This document shows positions 51,997-60,387 of a DNA stretch of 64,000 bases, in pieces. The notes under the pieces were generated by a model, which was not told the DNA's origin, ran no database searches, and worked only from the letters and a program-made list of their open reading frames with translations. Each line of letters opens with the position of its first letter. Positions within the stretch are counted from its first letter, which is position 1. Source of the DNA: JAJEAO01 sp963667635 (GTDB taxonomy: Bacteria > Acidobacteriota > Vicinamibacteria > Marinacidobacterales > Marinacidobacteraceae). The translations under genes were made by a program, and so were the position numbers. The stretch spans positions 1,550,001 through 1,614,000 of the forward strand of contig OZ246946.1 of assembly GCA_965232015.1 (NCBI GenBank). Direction: 5' to 3'.

Positions 51997-54162
51997 CCCA
52001 AGTTAGTCATTTTGTGAACACGTGGTGCCGTAACCATATGACCTGACTTCCGTTACAAGACAGGCGAGTGCCCACAGGGGCACTACAAGGATCGCCTACC
52101 GCGCCGCCGCTTCGACGTGCCGGCGGCGATACAGACCGGGACGCACTCCCATCAACCGTCCCACCTCCGCCAGCTCCGCCCCCACCCGGACATCCTGCCG
52201 GTTCACGATCAGCGACCCGTCCTCCGTCCGCATCGTCGTCGTCACCCGCCCCCACGGCCGCAGACGATCCCGCAGCGTGCTCCAGCTCGACCGGATTCCC
52301 GCCGCCCGCAGCCGCGTCCGGATCAGTCGCACCGCGTGATACGCCAGCAACGCAATGAACAGGTGCGCCGCGATCCGCGCATCCTTCCGATGCCAGATCG
52401 GCCGCAGCCCCAGATCCACCTTCAACGACCGGAACGTCGCCTCCACCCCCGTGAGCCGCCAGTAGGTCCGCAACACCTTCTCCAGCTCCCAGTCCCGGTG
52501 GCTGGTCCGCAGCAGATACGCCCCCGCGCTCGCGTCCGCCTCCTCGTACTTCTCACGCCGATTCCACTTCACCGCCGTCGCGTTCGGCCCCTTCCCCTTC
52601 TCCACCTTCACCTCGTACTGCTTCCCCACCCGCGCAAAGCGCTCCTTCAGCCGGCCCACCTTCTCCACCACCCGGTCGTGTCGCTTCATCCGATACCGGA
52701 TCGTCAGCCCCTCGTGCAGCCGCGTCAGCTCCCCCTCATACCGCGCCCGGTACCGCGCCAGCGCCGCTTCGTCCGTCGCCTTCCGCCCCTCGCTCACCGC
52801 GCACAGCCGCAGCTCCCCCGACTCCTCGCCCAGCCGCCACGCCCGAACCTCGTGCCCCGCCGCCGTCCGCAGCTGCGCCTCCGGCTCTCCCTCCGGGGGA
52901 GCTGGCCGCTTCGACCGCGAGACCGTGATCCAGTCATATCCCTGCTCCCGCAACCAGCCCAGGTTCTCCTCGGTCGCGATCCCCGCGTCCATCACCACCG
53001 TCGGCCTCCTCTCCCCCTCCCGCAGGCCCCCCTCCAGCCGACGCACCGAACTCTCCAGCGTCGCTGGCTCCGACACGTTCCCCGGCAAAACCTCGAACTG
53101 CCTCACGAACCCCGCGCCGTCCAGCGCCAGCCCCAGCGTCACCAGCCGGCAGTCGCTCCGCTTCTGCTTCGACCGCCCGAACCGCAGTAGCTCTCCCTCC
53201 GTCGTCCGCCCTCCCGTGTGCCACGTGTTCGTGAGGTCATAGAACACGATCGCCTCCGGCTCCCCGAACAGGCTCCGCGCCCGCCCATACAGCCCCTCCT
53301 GAACCTCATGGCGACGCCGCCACAACGCGTCCCCGATCCGCAGCAGCTTCGTGTCCGACACCCCCAGCCCCCCGGCCAGCCCCAGCAGCTCCAGCGTCGC
53401 GCTCTCCTCCCGCAGCCAGCGCTCCGTCCCCAGCTCGCTCGTCGGATACAGCATCTTCGCCATCACCAGCGCCGTCGCGATCCGCGCGTCCCGTTCCGAG
53501 AACCCAACTCCCCGCAGCAGCTCCCCGAAGCCCAACTGCTCCAGCGCCGCCAGGCTCACCCGCTCCCCGCCCACGCTGCGCACCCCGCCCTCGTGGTCCA
53601 GCGTGTCCAGATCCACCGTCGCCCGCTTCGGCCCCGGCCCCTTCTCCAGCTCTTCCCCCCGGGCGCGCAGACGACGCACCAGACCCTCCGCCGCCCGCCG
53701 AACCTCCGGCTCCGGCTCGATCAGCGGCTGCTCCCCGTGGAACAGCTTCCGCGTCAACTGCGCAACTTCCCGCCACCGCTCCCGCGGCACGTCGTACCCC
53801 ACTCCGAGGTTCAACAGCGTCCGCTGGCGAACCTTGTCGCCGAACCGCTCGCTCTGGACCAGGCGATGGACGATGGACGAACCGGTCTTGCGGCGCACTC
53901 GGGTGGCCCGGATGAACATGAGCCAATCGTGTCGCATTGGCGGCTTCGAGTAAAGGAGTAAACGCCCACTCGCCAAAGAAGTTGGCACTACATCGGGGGT
54001 TTGGCGCGGGGATCGGAGGAAAAGGCCACTCGACCCCCCGAAATGGCCTTGATTTGGGGCAAATCCGGGCTCTGCGGGCCACTTTGGAGCCGAAACCGCC
54101 CCGATATCGCCTCAGCTCTCCGACGCCGGCCGCCGGCCAGACGCAAAAGTGACTAACTTGGG
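51997..54162 (-). mobile_element. IS1634-like insertion sequence
   Basis: The ends CCCAAGTTAGTCA (51997-52009) and TGACTAACTTGGG (54150-54162) are perfect 13-bp inverted repeats, with weaker pairing further in. TGGA flanks both sides (51993-51996 and 54163-54166), a likely 4-bp target duplication. Removing the element and one TGGA restores a perfect GCCGGACTGGAGTCCGGC. The element is 2166 bp with one transposase gene and about 225 bp of noncoding sequence on the transposase 5' side. IS1634 members usually give 5-6 bp duplications, so the exact subgroup is uncertain. Confidence 0.85.
52096..53937 (-). CDS. IS1634-family DDE transposase
   Basis: ATG 53937 gives 613 residues; ATG 53919 and 53988 are also possible. 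The start MFIRATRVRRKTGSS and LVQSERFGDKVRQRTLLNLG match the family. DDE acids are seen in IVFYDLTNTWHTGG, PTVVMDAGIATEEN and RLTGVEATFRSLKVDLGLR, the last with the Y-R-E-K-like signature of the IS4 superfamily. The frame is intact, so the element may be active. Confidence 0.9.
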   Translation of the reverse strand: MRHDWLMFIRATRVRRKTGSSIVHRLVQSERFGDKVRQRTLLNLGVGYDVPRERWREVAQLTRKLFHGEQPLIEPEPEVRRAAEGLVRRLRARGEELEKGPGPKRATVDLDTLDHEGGVRSVGGERVSLAALEQLGFGELLRGVGFSERDARIATALVMAKMLYPTSELGTERWLREESATLELLGLAGGLGVSDTKLLRIGDALWRRRHEVQEGLYGRARSLFGEPEAIVFYDLTNTWHTGGRTTEGELLRFGRSKQKRSDCRLVTLGLALDGAGFVRQFEVLPGNVSEPATLESSVRRLEGGLREGERRPTVVMDAGIATEENLGWLREQGYDWITVSRSKRPAPPEGEPEAQLRTAAGHEVRAWRLGEESGELRLCAVSEGRKATDEAALARYRARYEGELTRLHEGLTIRYRMKRHDRVVEKVGRLKERFARVGKQYEVKVEKGKGPNATAVKWNRREKYEEADASAGAYLLRTSHRDWELEKVLRTYWRLTGVEATFRSLKVDLGLRPIWHRKDARIAAHLFIALLAYHAVRLIRTRLRAAGIRSSWSTLRDRLRPWGRVTTTMRTEDGSLIVNRQDVRVGAELAEVGRLMGVRPGLYRRRHVEAAAR

Positions 54163-54205
54163 TGGAGTCCGGCGCGCCGGCAGGGCGCCGGCAGGGCGCC
54201 GGCAG
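54163..54205. repeat. Family-1 palindrome right half and short GC repeats
   Basis: TGGAGTCCGGC at 54163-54173 completes the palindrome split by the IS. Three direct repeats of GGCAGGGCGCC-like sequence follow. No gene is present here. Confidence 0.6.
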
Positions 54206-54213
54206 CGCTGCGG

Positions 54214-54414
54214 AAGAGGGGGGAGAGGTTCGGAGAGGGGGGATTCGTCTCCCCTCTCCGAGAGAAAACGACAGTCGAATCGCAACCTGGAGCGGAGCGA
54301 AGGTTGCGATTCAGGCGCGGAGCGCCGAGCGGACCCCGGAGGGGAGCCACTCTGATCGGGACTGCTTCTTCAACCGTCGCGGCTCTGCAGATCCGGCTCC
54401 CCTCCGGGGTCCGC
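54214..54414 (+). repeat. Structured repeat family 2, copy B
   Basis: The first module is a GA-rich hairpin (54214-54264). The second is a perfect 12-bp stem GAATCGCAACCT / AGGTTGCGATTC (54277-54288, 54301-54312) around GGAGCGGAGCGA. The third is a perfect arm pair at 54331-54348 and 54395-54412 (GGACCCCGGAGGGGAGCC and its complement). Modules one and two match copy C closely, while the arm sequence differs yet still pairs. The right arm lies inside the end of aguA. Confidence 0.7.
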
Positions 54415-55662
54415 CCGGGCTGGTTCCTGCTGGAGCATGCAGTGGATCCCGCCACCCCCGAGATTCACCGCCATCGCATCGAGCGCCACCAGTTCCCTCC
54501 CGGGAAAGGCTTTCCGCAGCACCGCGAAGGCCGCCTCCTCCTTGTCCCGCGCCGCCGGAGAACTGTCGGGCCCGGCGTAGCGGGCCGTGATCACCAGGCC
54601 GTTCGTCACCTGGAAGTTCAGATAGCTGGACGCAGCCGCGACCCGGATGGTCTCGTCCTCCTCGATCGAACGGCCGTCCCGGAAACGAAGTTCGCGGATG
54701 CGCTCGAACACGGGATCTCCGCGCCCCATGAGCTGCACCCGCAGATCGGGCAGCGGCACCCGGAGGATGCGAAACGGACGACCGTCGAGGTCCCGAGCCG
54801 CCTTCAGCCGCCGGCGGCTCTCCTCCAGCCGCTCCCGGTTCCTGGCCGCCACCGGTTCGCGCCGCGCCTCGTCCGCCGAGACCTCCGCGAGCAGCACGGT
54901 CCGTGGATCCGCGAAGCGGACGAACTCGTCGGTGTGGCCGCCGGTGGCGAGCGACGTGTAGATCCCGCCGGGCAGCGGACCGTCGAAGGTCTGATCGTCC
55001 TCGGCCACCCCCCGCGCCAGCCACACGACCCGCCTCACCCCGAAGACGCGGCGGAACTCGGCCTCGATGGCGTCGAGCGACCAACCCGGGTTCCGCTGGG
55101 TCTCGACCGCTTCGCAGGCGAGCATCACGCCCGCGCCGTTGAACTCGCGGGCGCCACCCTCCCCGATGAGAGGCGTCGGCTCGACTGCGATCCCGAGCAG
55201 CGAGGCGATCTTCCGCGACGCCGCCGCGTCGAGTCGCGCCAGCGGATGGTCCTCCGCCTCGTAACCCCAGCGGTTGAACCCGAACCCGGCGATCCGAAGG
55301 GCTCCGTGGTCGCCGCGGAGGAAGATGGGACCCATGTCCCGCATCCACACGTCGGCGTGGGGGACCCGCCGCAGCGTCACCGCCCCCCCGTCCACGCCTT
55401 CCCGGCGCAGCCGATCCGCCACCCGGCGCCGCTCCGTTTCGTTCTGGACCAGCAGCTCGATCGCCACGCGCTCCCGGGCCGCGCGGATGATCGCAACGAG
55501 GAGCGGCTCGATGGAAAACCCCCGGCAGTGCTCGCCGGTCGGCCACGCCATCCACAGCGCCCGCTGCCGTTCGAATTCGGCGGGAAAGACGAACTTCTCC
55601 GGCTCGGCGGCGCCTTCGGGTCGGCCGTCCGGCGGCGTCTGGATCGGGGTTCGGGTCACCAT
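54370..55662 (-). CDS. aguA: Agmatine deiminase
   Basis: ATG 55662 (start MVTRTPIQTPPDG) gives 430 residues. The enzyme hydrolyses agmatine to N-carbamoylputrescine and ammonia. Motifs of the guanidino-modifying fold are present: MAWPTGEHCRGF, HADVWMRDMGPIFL, GGHTDEFVRFADP and the catalytic Cys in GGGGIHCMLQQEPA. About 15 residues beyond the usual end come from the family-2 repeat. With aguB it completes the arginine-decarboxylase route to putrescine; no speA gene is in the window. It is longer than usual in the middle (a charged insertion around RERLEESRRRLKAA). Confidence 0.92.
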   Translation of the reverse strand: MVTRTPIQTPPDGRPEGAAEPEKFVFPAEFERQRALWMAWPTGEHCRGFSIEPLLVAIIRAARERVAIELLVQNETERRRVADRLRREGVDGGAVTLRRVPHADVWMRDMGPIFLRGDHGALRIAGFGFNRWGYEAEDHPLARLDAAASRKIASLLGIAVEPTPLIGEGGAREFNGAGVMLACEAVETQRNPGWSLDAIEAEFRRVFGVRRVVWLARGVAEDDQTFDGPLPGGIYTSLATGGHTDEFVRFADPRTVLLAEVSADEARREPVAARNRERLEESRRRLKAARDLDGRPFRILRVPLPDLRVQLMGRGDPVFERIRELRFRDGRSIEEDETIRVAAASSYLNFQVTNGLVITARYAGPDSSPAARDKEEAAFAVLRKAFPGRELVALDAMAVNLGGGGIHCMLQQEPARADPGGEPDLQSRDG

Positions 55663-55733
55663 CGCCGCAATATACTGAGCCGCCGGCATCCGGAGCCGAT
55701 CGGGTTCCTCCGGGATCGGCGGCAACTCGTCTC

Positions 55734-56042
55734 GTGCTCGCTCCCACCTTGACCGACGAAGAATTCCTCGCGGTCGCCGATCTGGCCGCGCTGGCCGCGC
55801 CGGGCGACGCCGGGGAGCGGGAGGCCCTGGTGCGGGCGCACGAGTCGCTTCAGGATTTCGCCCGCGCCATCACGCGGCTGGCCCGCGCCACCGCGGCCGG
55901 CTCCACCCCGGCGGGCGCCGACCGACCCTCCTGTCCTCTGCGCGAGGACCGGCCCGGCCCCGGCCTTCCCCGCCGAACGGTCATCGCGCTCGCGCCTTCG
56001 GTCGGCGAGGAACATCTCGTTCGGGTCCCGGGCGTTCTCTGA
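55734..56042 (+). CDS. gatC: Aspartyl/glutamyl-tRNA amidotransferase subunit C, divergent
   Basis: GTG 55734 gives 102 residues. The N-terminal helix pair LTDEEFLAVADLAALAAP and the C-terminal CPLREDRPGPGLPRRTVIAL with VPGVL fit GatC, which bridges GatA and GatB. Similarity outside these spots is low, so the call leans on position: gatA starts 8 bp after its stop. The complex converts Glu-tRNA(Gln) or Asp-tRNA(Asn) to the amide form. gatB is not in the window. Confidence 0.7.
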   Translation: MLAPTLTDEEFLAVADLAALAAPGDAGEREALVRAHESLQDFARAITRLARATAAGSTPAGADRPSCPLREDRPGPGLPRRTVIALAPSVGEEHLVRVPGVL

Positions 56043-56050
56043 GGCCGCGC

Positions 56051-57463
56051 TTGCTGCTTCCACCGGCCGAGCGCCGGAGACGGTCCGCCCGCCTGCGCGA
56101 GGGCGAAACCGGCGCCGAGGCGGCGGTGGAACTCGCGCTTGCGCGCGCCGACGCCGCGAGGGACGCCCGCGCCTTCCTTCACCTCGATGGCGCGGCCGCT
56201 CTCGACCGAGCCCGCGCGCTGGACCGCGAGCCGGAGGGACGAGCGAGCCGGTCCCTGTTCGGGATGCCGGTGGCGATCAAGGACAACATCGCGGTTCAGG
56301 GCCTTCCCTCGACATCGGGATCCGCGCTGCTCGCCGACTACCGGGCGCCCTTCGACGCCACCGTGGTGGCCCGGCTCCGGGACGCGGGGGCCGTCATCGT
56401 CGGGACCACGAACCTCGACGAGTTCGGCATGGGCTCCTCCACGACCCGCGGCTTCCGGGGCGCCACCCGGAACCCGGCGGCCCCGCGGCGCATCGCCGGA
56501 GGATCCTCGGGGGGGTCGGCGGCGGCGGTAGCCTCCGGCGCCGCCTTCGCGGCGCTCGGGACCGACACCGGGGGCTCGGTCCGGCAGCCGGCGGCGCACT
56601 GCGGGCTTTACGGCATCCGACCCACCTGGGGTCGGGTTTCCCGGTTCGGCGTGACGGCCTACGCCTCGTCGCTGGACCAGGTCGGCGTCCTGGGCTCGGA
56701 CCCGATCGAGATCGGCCGCGTCCTCTCGGCCATCGCCGGATCGGATCCGCGCGACGCGACGAGCGCCCGCCGACCGGTCCCCGACTTCGGCTCGGCAGCC
56801 GCCCGGCCGCGGGCGCCCTCGTCGCTTACCGTCTGCTCCGACGCCGGCCTCACTTCGCTCGACCCGGCGTCGCGGGACGCCTTCGACCGGAGCGTCCGGC
56901 GCTTCGAGGCCGCGGGGACCCGCATTCGAACCGCCCGGTTGCCCGATCCGGAAAGCGCGGTCGCCGCCTACTACCTGATCGCCTGCGCCGAGGCGAGCTC
57001 CAACCTGTCGCGGTTCGACGGGCTGCGTTACGGTCGCCGGGAGGCCGCGGACGGAACCCTCGCCGGCGCCTACCGGGTCAGCCGCAGCGCCGGGTTCGGC
57101 GTCGAGGTGCGCCGGCGCATCCTGCTCGGGGCGGCGCTCCTCTCCCAGGGATACCGGGACGCCGTGTACGGAGCCGCCACCGCGGCGCGCCAGCGGACCC
57201 GCGAGTCGCTGCTCCGGCTTCTCGACGACACGGACGCCATCCTCCTCCCGGTGTCCCCGCGCCCGCCCCGACGGCTCGAGACCGCCGATCCCCCCGAGGC
57301 GGAGTACCGCGCGGACCGATTCAACATCCTGGCCGCCCTCGGGTCCCTGCCCGCGCTCGCGATCCCGGCCGGGGAGCGCGATGGCCTCCCGTTCGGAGTG
57401 CAGCTCATGGGCGCCCCGTGGGAGGAGGCCGCTCTGCTCTCCGCCGCCGCCGCAGTCGCCTGA
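56051..57463 (+). CDS. gatA: Aspartyl/glutamyl-tRNA amidotransferase subunit A
   Basis: The start codon at 56051 gives a 470-residue amidase-signature protein. The catalytic Lys is in GMPVAIKDNIAV, the cis-Ser and nucleophile Ser are in GGSSGGSAAAVASG and GTDTGGSVRQPAAHCGLYG, and TWGRVSRFGVTAYASSLDQ is typical of GatA. ASSNLSRFDGLRYG supports GatA over generic amidases. It releases ammonia from glutamine for tRNA-dependent amidation and forms a pair with the preceding gatC-like gene. Confidence 0.9.
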   Translation: MLLPPAERRRRSARLREGETGAEAAVELALARADAARDARAFLHLDGAAALDRARALDREPEGRASRSLFGMPVAIKDNIAVQGLPSTSGSALLADYRAPFDATVVARLRDAGAVIVGTTNLDEFGMGSSTTRGFRGATRNPAAPRRIAGGSSGGSAAAVASGAAFAALGTDTGGSVRQPAAHCGLYGIRPTWGRVSRFGVTAYASSLDQVGVLGSDPIEIGRVLSAIAGSDPRDATSARRPVPDFGSAAARPRAPSSLTVCSDAGLTSLDPASRDAFDRSVRRFEAAGTRIRTARLPDPESAVAAYYLIACAEASSNLSRFDGLRYGRREAADGTLAGAYRVSRSAGFGVEVRRRILLGAALLSQGYRDAVYGAATAARQRTRESLLRLLDDTDAILLPVSPRPPRRLETADPPEAEYRADRFNILAALGSLPALAIPAGERDGLPFGVQLMGAPWEEAALLSAAAAVA

Positions 57464-57469
57464 GCCGCT

Positions 57470-58453
57470 TCAGTCCGAGAACGGATCGAAGCCGCGGGCC
57501 GGGAGCTCGCTCGAGCGCCCGTCGCGGTGGACGATCCGGACCCCTTCCCCGCGGGTCACCACGCAGCCGATTCGGGTGACCTCCGACCAGGCCGCGCCTC
57601 CCGACGCCACCCGGGACGCGACCCGGGCCGCCGGGCCGGTGAAGAGGAGCTCGTAGTCCTCCCCGCCGAAGAGCGCCGTTTCGAGCCGCGCCGAGCCCGG
57701 CCGGGGCACGCGATCGGCCTCCACGATCGCACCACACCGGCTCGCGCGCGCCAGCCGGTGGAGGTCGAGAGCCAGCCCGTCGGAGAGGTCCATCGCGGCG
57801 GTGGCCACCCCGACGAGCTCCGCGCCGAGCTGCAGCCGCGGCTGCGGGTCGAGATGAGCCCGCACCCAGGGGCCCTCCGGAGTCGTCCCGCCCGAATGAC
57901 GCCGGAGGATCTCCAGGCCGAGCGCGGCGCCGCCCAGCGGCCCGCTCACGAAGACCCCGTCGCCCGGCTGCGCTCCCGAACGAAGGAGCGGCTGCGCCGC
58001 TTCCTCCATCCGGCCGACGATCGTGACGTGGAGCCCCAGCCGATCGCCGCGGGTGATGTTGCCCCCGACCACGGGCGCGCCGAGCGCCGCCGCCCGCTGC
58101 CCCGCCGCCCGCATCACCGTGCGGGCCGCATCGCCGTCGTCCGGGGGAACCACGATCGAGACCAGCGCCGCGACCGGGCGCCCCCCCATGGCGGCGATGT
58201 CGCTGGCGGCGGCGGCGACGGCGCGGCGCCCGACTGCGGGCAGCGGATGAAGGGCCCGTTCGAAGTGGACCCCTTCTTCAGCGGCGTCCACCGTGAGCAG
58301 GAGCCCCGACCCGAACGCCACGCCGGCGAGCAGCGCGGCGTCGTCACCGGGACCCACGAGGACGACCGGCTCCGCCGGCGCCGCGGCGCCCGGCGGAGAC
58401 GAGTCGGGAAGGCTCCTCCGAATGCGGGCGAGGAGCCGGTCCTCGCCAGTCAA
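57470..58453 (-). CDS. thiL: Thiamine-monophosphate kinase
   Basis: TTG 58453 overlaps the zapA stop (TTGA) and gives 327 residues. The frame is open far upstream, but only as antisense-like sequence within zapA. ThiL phosphorylates thiamine monophosphate to the diphosphate cofactor. Motifs: LTGEDRLLARIRR, VLVGPGDDAALLAG with the metal-binding Asp pair, VSIVVPPDD, and VGGNITRGDRLGLHVTIVG. ATAAMDLSDGLALDLHRLA and FGGEDYELLFTG follow. It closes the thrS to thiL block and may supply the ThDP needed by IlvB. Confidence 0.9.
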   Translation of the reverse strand: MTGEDRLLARIRRSLPDSSPPGAAAPAEPVVLVGPGDDAALLAGVAFGSGLLLTVDAAEEGVHFERALHPLPAVGRRAVAAAASDIAAMGGRPVAALVSIVVPPDDGDAARTVMRAAGQRAAALGAPVVGGNITRGDRLGLHVTIVGRMEEAAQPLLRSGAQPGDGVFVSGPLGGAALGLEILRRHSGGTTPEGPWVRAHLDPQPRLQLGAELVGVATAAMDLSDGLALDLHRLARASRCGAIVEADRVPRPGSARLETALFGGEDYELLFTGPAARVASRVASGGAAWSEVTRIGCVVTRGEGVRIVHRDGRSSELPARGFDPFSD

Positions 58454-59505
58454 CGGCTCGCGGCTGACTTCGCTTCCGTTTCGATCGCGAGCTCGAGTTC
58501 CCTGGCTCGCTCCCGCACTCGCGCGACGGCCTCGCGAACGGCGTTTCCGAGACGTTCCCGCTCCTCCGCGACCGCCTTCTCCACCGCTCCTTCGACCCGA
58601 GAGCGCTCCGCCGCCACCGCGTCCGCCACCGCTCCTTCGACCCGAGAGCGCTCCGCCGCCACCGCGTCCGCCACCGCTCCTTCGACCCGAGAGCGCTCCG
58701 CCGCCACCGCGTCCGCCACCGCTCCTTCGACCCGAGAGCGCTCCGCCGCCACCGCGACCCCCACCGCCTCCTCGAGGCGCGAGCGCTCCGCCGCCACCGC
58801 GACCCCCACCGCTCCTTCGACCCGAGAGCGCTCCGCCGCCACCGCGTCCTCCACCGCTCCTTCGACGCGCGAACGCTCCGCCGCCACCGCGACCCCCACC
58901 GCTTCCTCCAGGCGCGAGCGCTCCGCCGCGACCGCGTCCGCCACCGCTCCTTCGACCCGCGAGCGCTCCGCCGCCACTGCGTCCTCCACGGCTTCCTCCA
59001 GGCGCGAGCGCTCCGCCGCGACCGCGTCCGCCACCGCTCCTTCGACCCGCGAGCGCTCCGCCGCCACCGCGTCCGCCACCGCTCCTTCGACCCGAGAGCG
59101 CTCCGCCGCCACCGCGACCCCCACGGCTTCCTCCAGCCGCGAGCGCTCCGCCGCCACCGCGACCCCCACCGCTTCCTCCACGCGCGAGCGCTCCGCCGCC
59201 ACCGCGACCCCCACCGCTTCCTCCAGCCGCGAGCGCTCCGCCGCCACCGCCGCTTCGGTCGCGGCCCGGGCGCCGGCGCGGCAAACGAGCAGATCCTCCG
59301 CCACGTTGAGCGCGGTGAGGACCGCAGCCCGGTCCCGGGGCAGTGACGGCACGGCGGCGAGGATCTCGGCCATGCGCTCGTTCACGACGGCGGCCACCGC
59401 TTCGAGTCCGGCGCCGCCACCCGCCGCCGGGTCGGCCCGGAGCCGATAGGACTGGCCCGCGATCTCGACGACGACGACCGCGGCGTCGGCCGGTCCGTCG
59501 CTCAC
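58450..59505 (-). CDS. zapA: ZapA-like cell division protein with a long 15-residue-repeat coiled coil
   Basis: The first about 80 residues look like ZapA: VEIAGQSYRLRADP, AAVVNERMAEILAA and RAAVLTALNVAEDLL. ZapA normally adds only a short helix and is about 100 residues; here 351 residues are made mostly of fifteen copies of VAAERSRVEGAVADA and close variants, plus one degenerate copy. A 15-residue period (3.75 per turn) predicts a right-handed or mixed coiled coil. ZapA cross-links FtsZ filaments at the division site. Its 5' end overlaps the ZapB-like gene (ATGA) and its 3' end overlaps thiL. The repeats are near identical at the DNA level, so copy number may vary. Confidence 0.8.
   Translation of the reverse strand: MSDGPADAAVVVVEIAGQSYRLRADPAAGGGAGLEAVAAVVNERMAEILAAVPSLPRDRAAVLTALNVAEDLLVCRAGARAATEAAVAAERSRLEEAVGVAVAAERSRVEEAVGVAVAAERSRLEEAVGVAVAAERSRVEGAVADAVAAERSRVEGAVADAVAAERSRLEEAVEDAVAAERSRVEGAVADAVAAERSRLEEAVGVAVAAERSRVEGAVEDAVAAERSRVEGAVGVAVAAERSRLEEAVGVAVAAERSRVEGAVADAVAAERSRVEGAVADAVAAERSRVEGAVADAVAAERSRVEGAVEKAVAEERERLGNAVREAVARVRERARELELAIETEAKSAASR
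58560..59250. repeat. 45-bp tandem repeats inside zapA, about 15 copies
   Basis: The unit encodes 15 residues and contains the invariant core GAGCGCTCCGCCGCCACCGC on the plus strand. Two main variants alternate in blocks, differing at the EE/EG and GV/AD positions, which points to repeated duplication of multi-unit blocks. Confidence 0.9.
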
Positions 59506-59777
59506 GACGCCTTCTGCGCGGCGGCGATCCGGCTCAGGATCTTCCGGACCCGCGTCCGCTCCCGCCGCAGCAGCGCAACGGCCTTTTCGGCGCGCTCGGC
59601 CCGGGCCCGCGTCTCGACGAGCTCTGCTTCCAGACGAGCCGCCTCCGACTGCGCGCCCTCCCGCTGCCGGCGGTCGCGCTCGAGCGCCGCCGCCACCCGG
59701 TCGAGATCGCCCAGGAGGCCCAGCACCTCGTCCGCGCGGGACGAGGAACCGCGGCCGGGATCCGGCTCCACCGGCAA
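59502..59777 (-). CDS. Small coiled-coil protein, ZapB-like by position
   Basis: The 91-residue product is mostly a charged heptad-like helix (VAAALERDRRQREGAQSEA, then LEAELVETRARAERAEKAV). The position directly before zapA with a 4-bp overlap fits the zapB-like genes often found there. Sequence alone does not prove the family. It starts 17 bp after rplT. Confidence 0.65.
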   Translation of the reverse strand: MPVEPDPGRGSSSRADEVLGLLGDLDRVAAALERDRRQREGAQSEAARLEAELVETRARAERAEKAVALLRRERTRVRKILSRIAAAQKAS

Positions 59778-59794
59778 CCAGGCTCCGAAGGGCT

Positions 59795-60166
59795 CTACCC
59801 GGCGGCGGGGCCGTCCAGCGCCGCCCGCGCCCGATTCACGAGGAGATCGAATGCCTGCGGGTCGTGGATCGCGAGTTCGGCGAGCTGCTTCCGGTTCACC
59901 GCGATTCCCGCTCGTTCAAGGCCGTGAGCGAACTGCCCATACGGGAGGCCGCGCTCCCGGGAGGCGGCGTTGATCCGGGTGATCCAGAGCCGGCGAAATT
60001 CCCGCTTCCGGTTGCGACGATCGCGGTAGGCGTAGCTGAGCGCGCGATCCACCGCCTGCTTCGCATGCCGGTAGAGCTTGCCGCGCATCCCGCGGTAACC
60101 GCGGGTCTGTTTGAGAACCCGACGCCGGCGATCCCGGCGGTGGGTTCCCCGCTTGACTCGGGACAT
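59795..60166 (-). CDS. rplT: 50S ribosomal protein bL20
   Basis: The 123-residue basic protein starts MSRVKRGTHRRDRRRRVLK and carries the conserved GYRGMRGKLYRHAKQAV, RRNRKREFRRLWITRINAA and NRKQLAELAI. It is needed early in large-subunit assembly. In the conserved infC-rpmI-rplT order it lies 10 bp after rpmI. Confidence 0.97.
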   Translation of the reverse strand: MSRVKRGTHRRDRRRRVLKQTRGYRGMRGKLYRHAKQAVDRALSYAYRDRRNRKREFRRLWITRINAASRERGLPYGQFAHGLERAGIAVNRKQLAELAIHDPQAFDLLVNRARAALDGPAAG

Positions 60167-60176
60167 GATTTCTCCG

Positions 60177-60371
60177 TCAGGGGATGAAGCGGGCGAGCCG
60201 CTTCGCCTCTCCCTTGAAAACCCACGCCCCGCTGCGGAGTCGGCGCTTCCGCCGGGGCGACTTCTTGGTGAGGATGTGGTTGTGGTACGCGCGCCGCCGC
60301 CGGATGCGGCCCGACGCGCTCCGCTTGAACCGCTTGGCGGCGCCGCGATGCGTCTTCAGCTTGTTCTTCAT
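60177..60371 (-). CDS. rpmI: 50S ribosomal protein bL35
   Basis: ATG 60371 gives 64 residues starting MKNKLKTHRGAAKRFKRSA and containing RAYHNHILTKKSPRRKRRL, the family signature. It lies between infC and rplT with short gaps of 16 and 10 bp. Confidence 0.97.
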   Translation of the reverse strand: MKNKLKTHRGAAKRFKRSASGRIRRRRAYHNHILTKKSPRRKRRLRSGAWVFKGEAKRLARFIP

Positions 60372-60387
60372 CAGGGTGGAATCTCCT

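Noticed and set aside
57470..59284. 604-residue minus-strand frame including thiL
   Set aside because: Its N-terminal half is an out-of-frame reading of the zapA repeats. The TTGA overlap at 58453 marks the real thiL start.
58293..59309. Long plus-strand open frame encoding Pro/Arg-rich repeats
   Set aside because: It is the exact antisense of the zapA coiled-coil repeats. The repetition comes from the coding strand, and it has no ribosome-binding site or domain.
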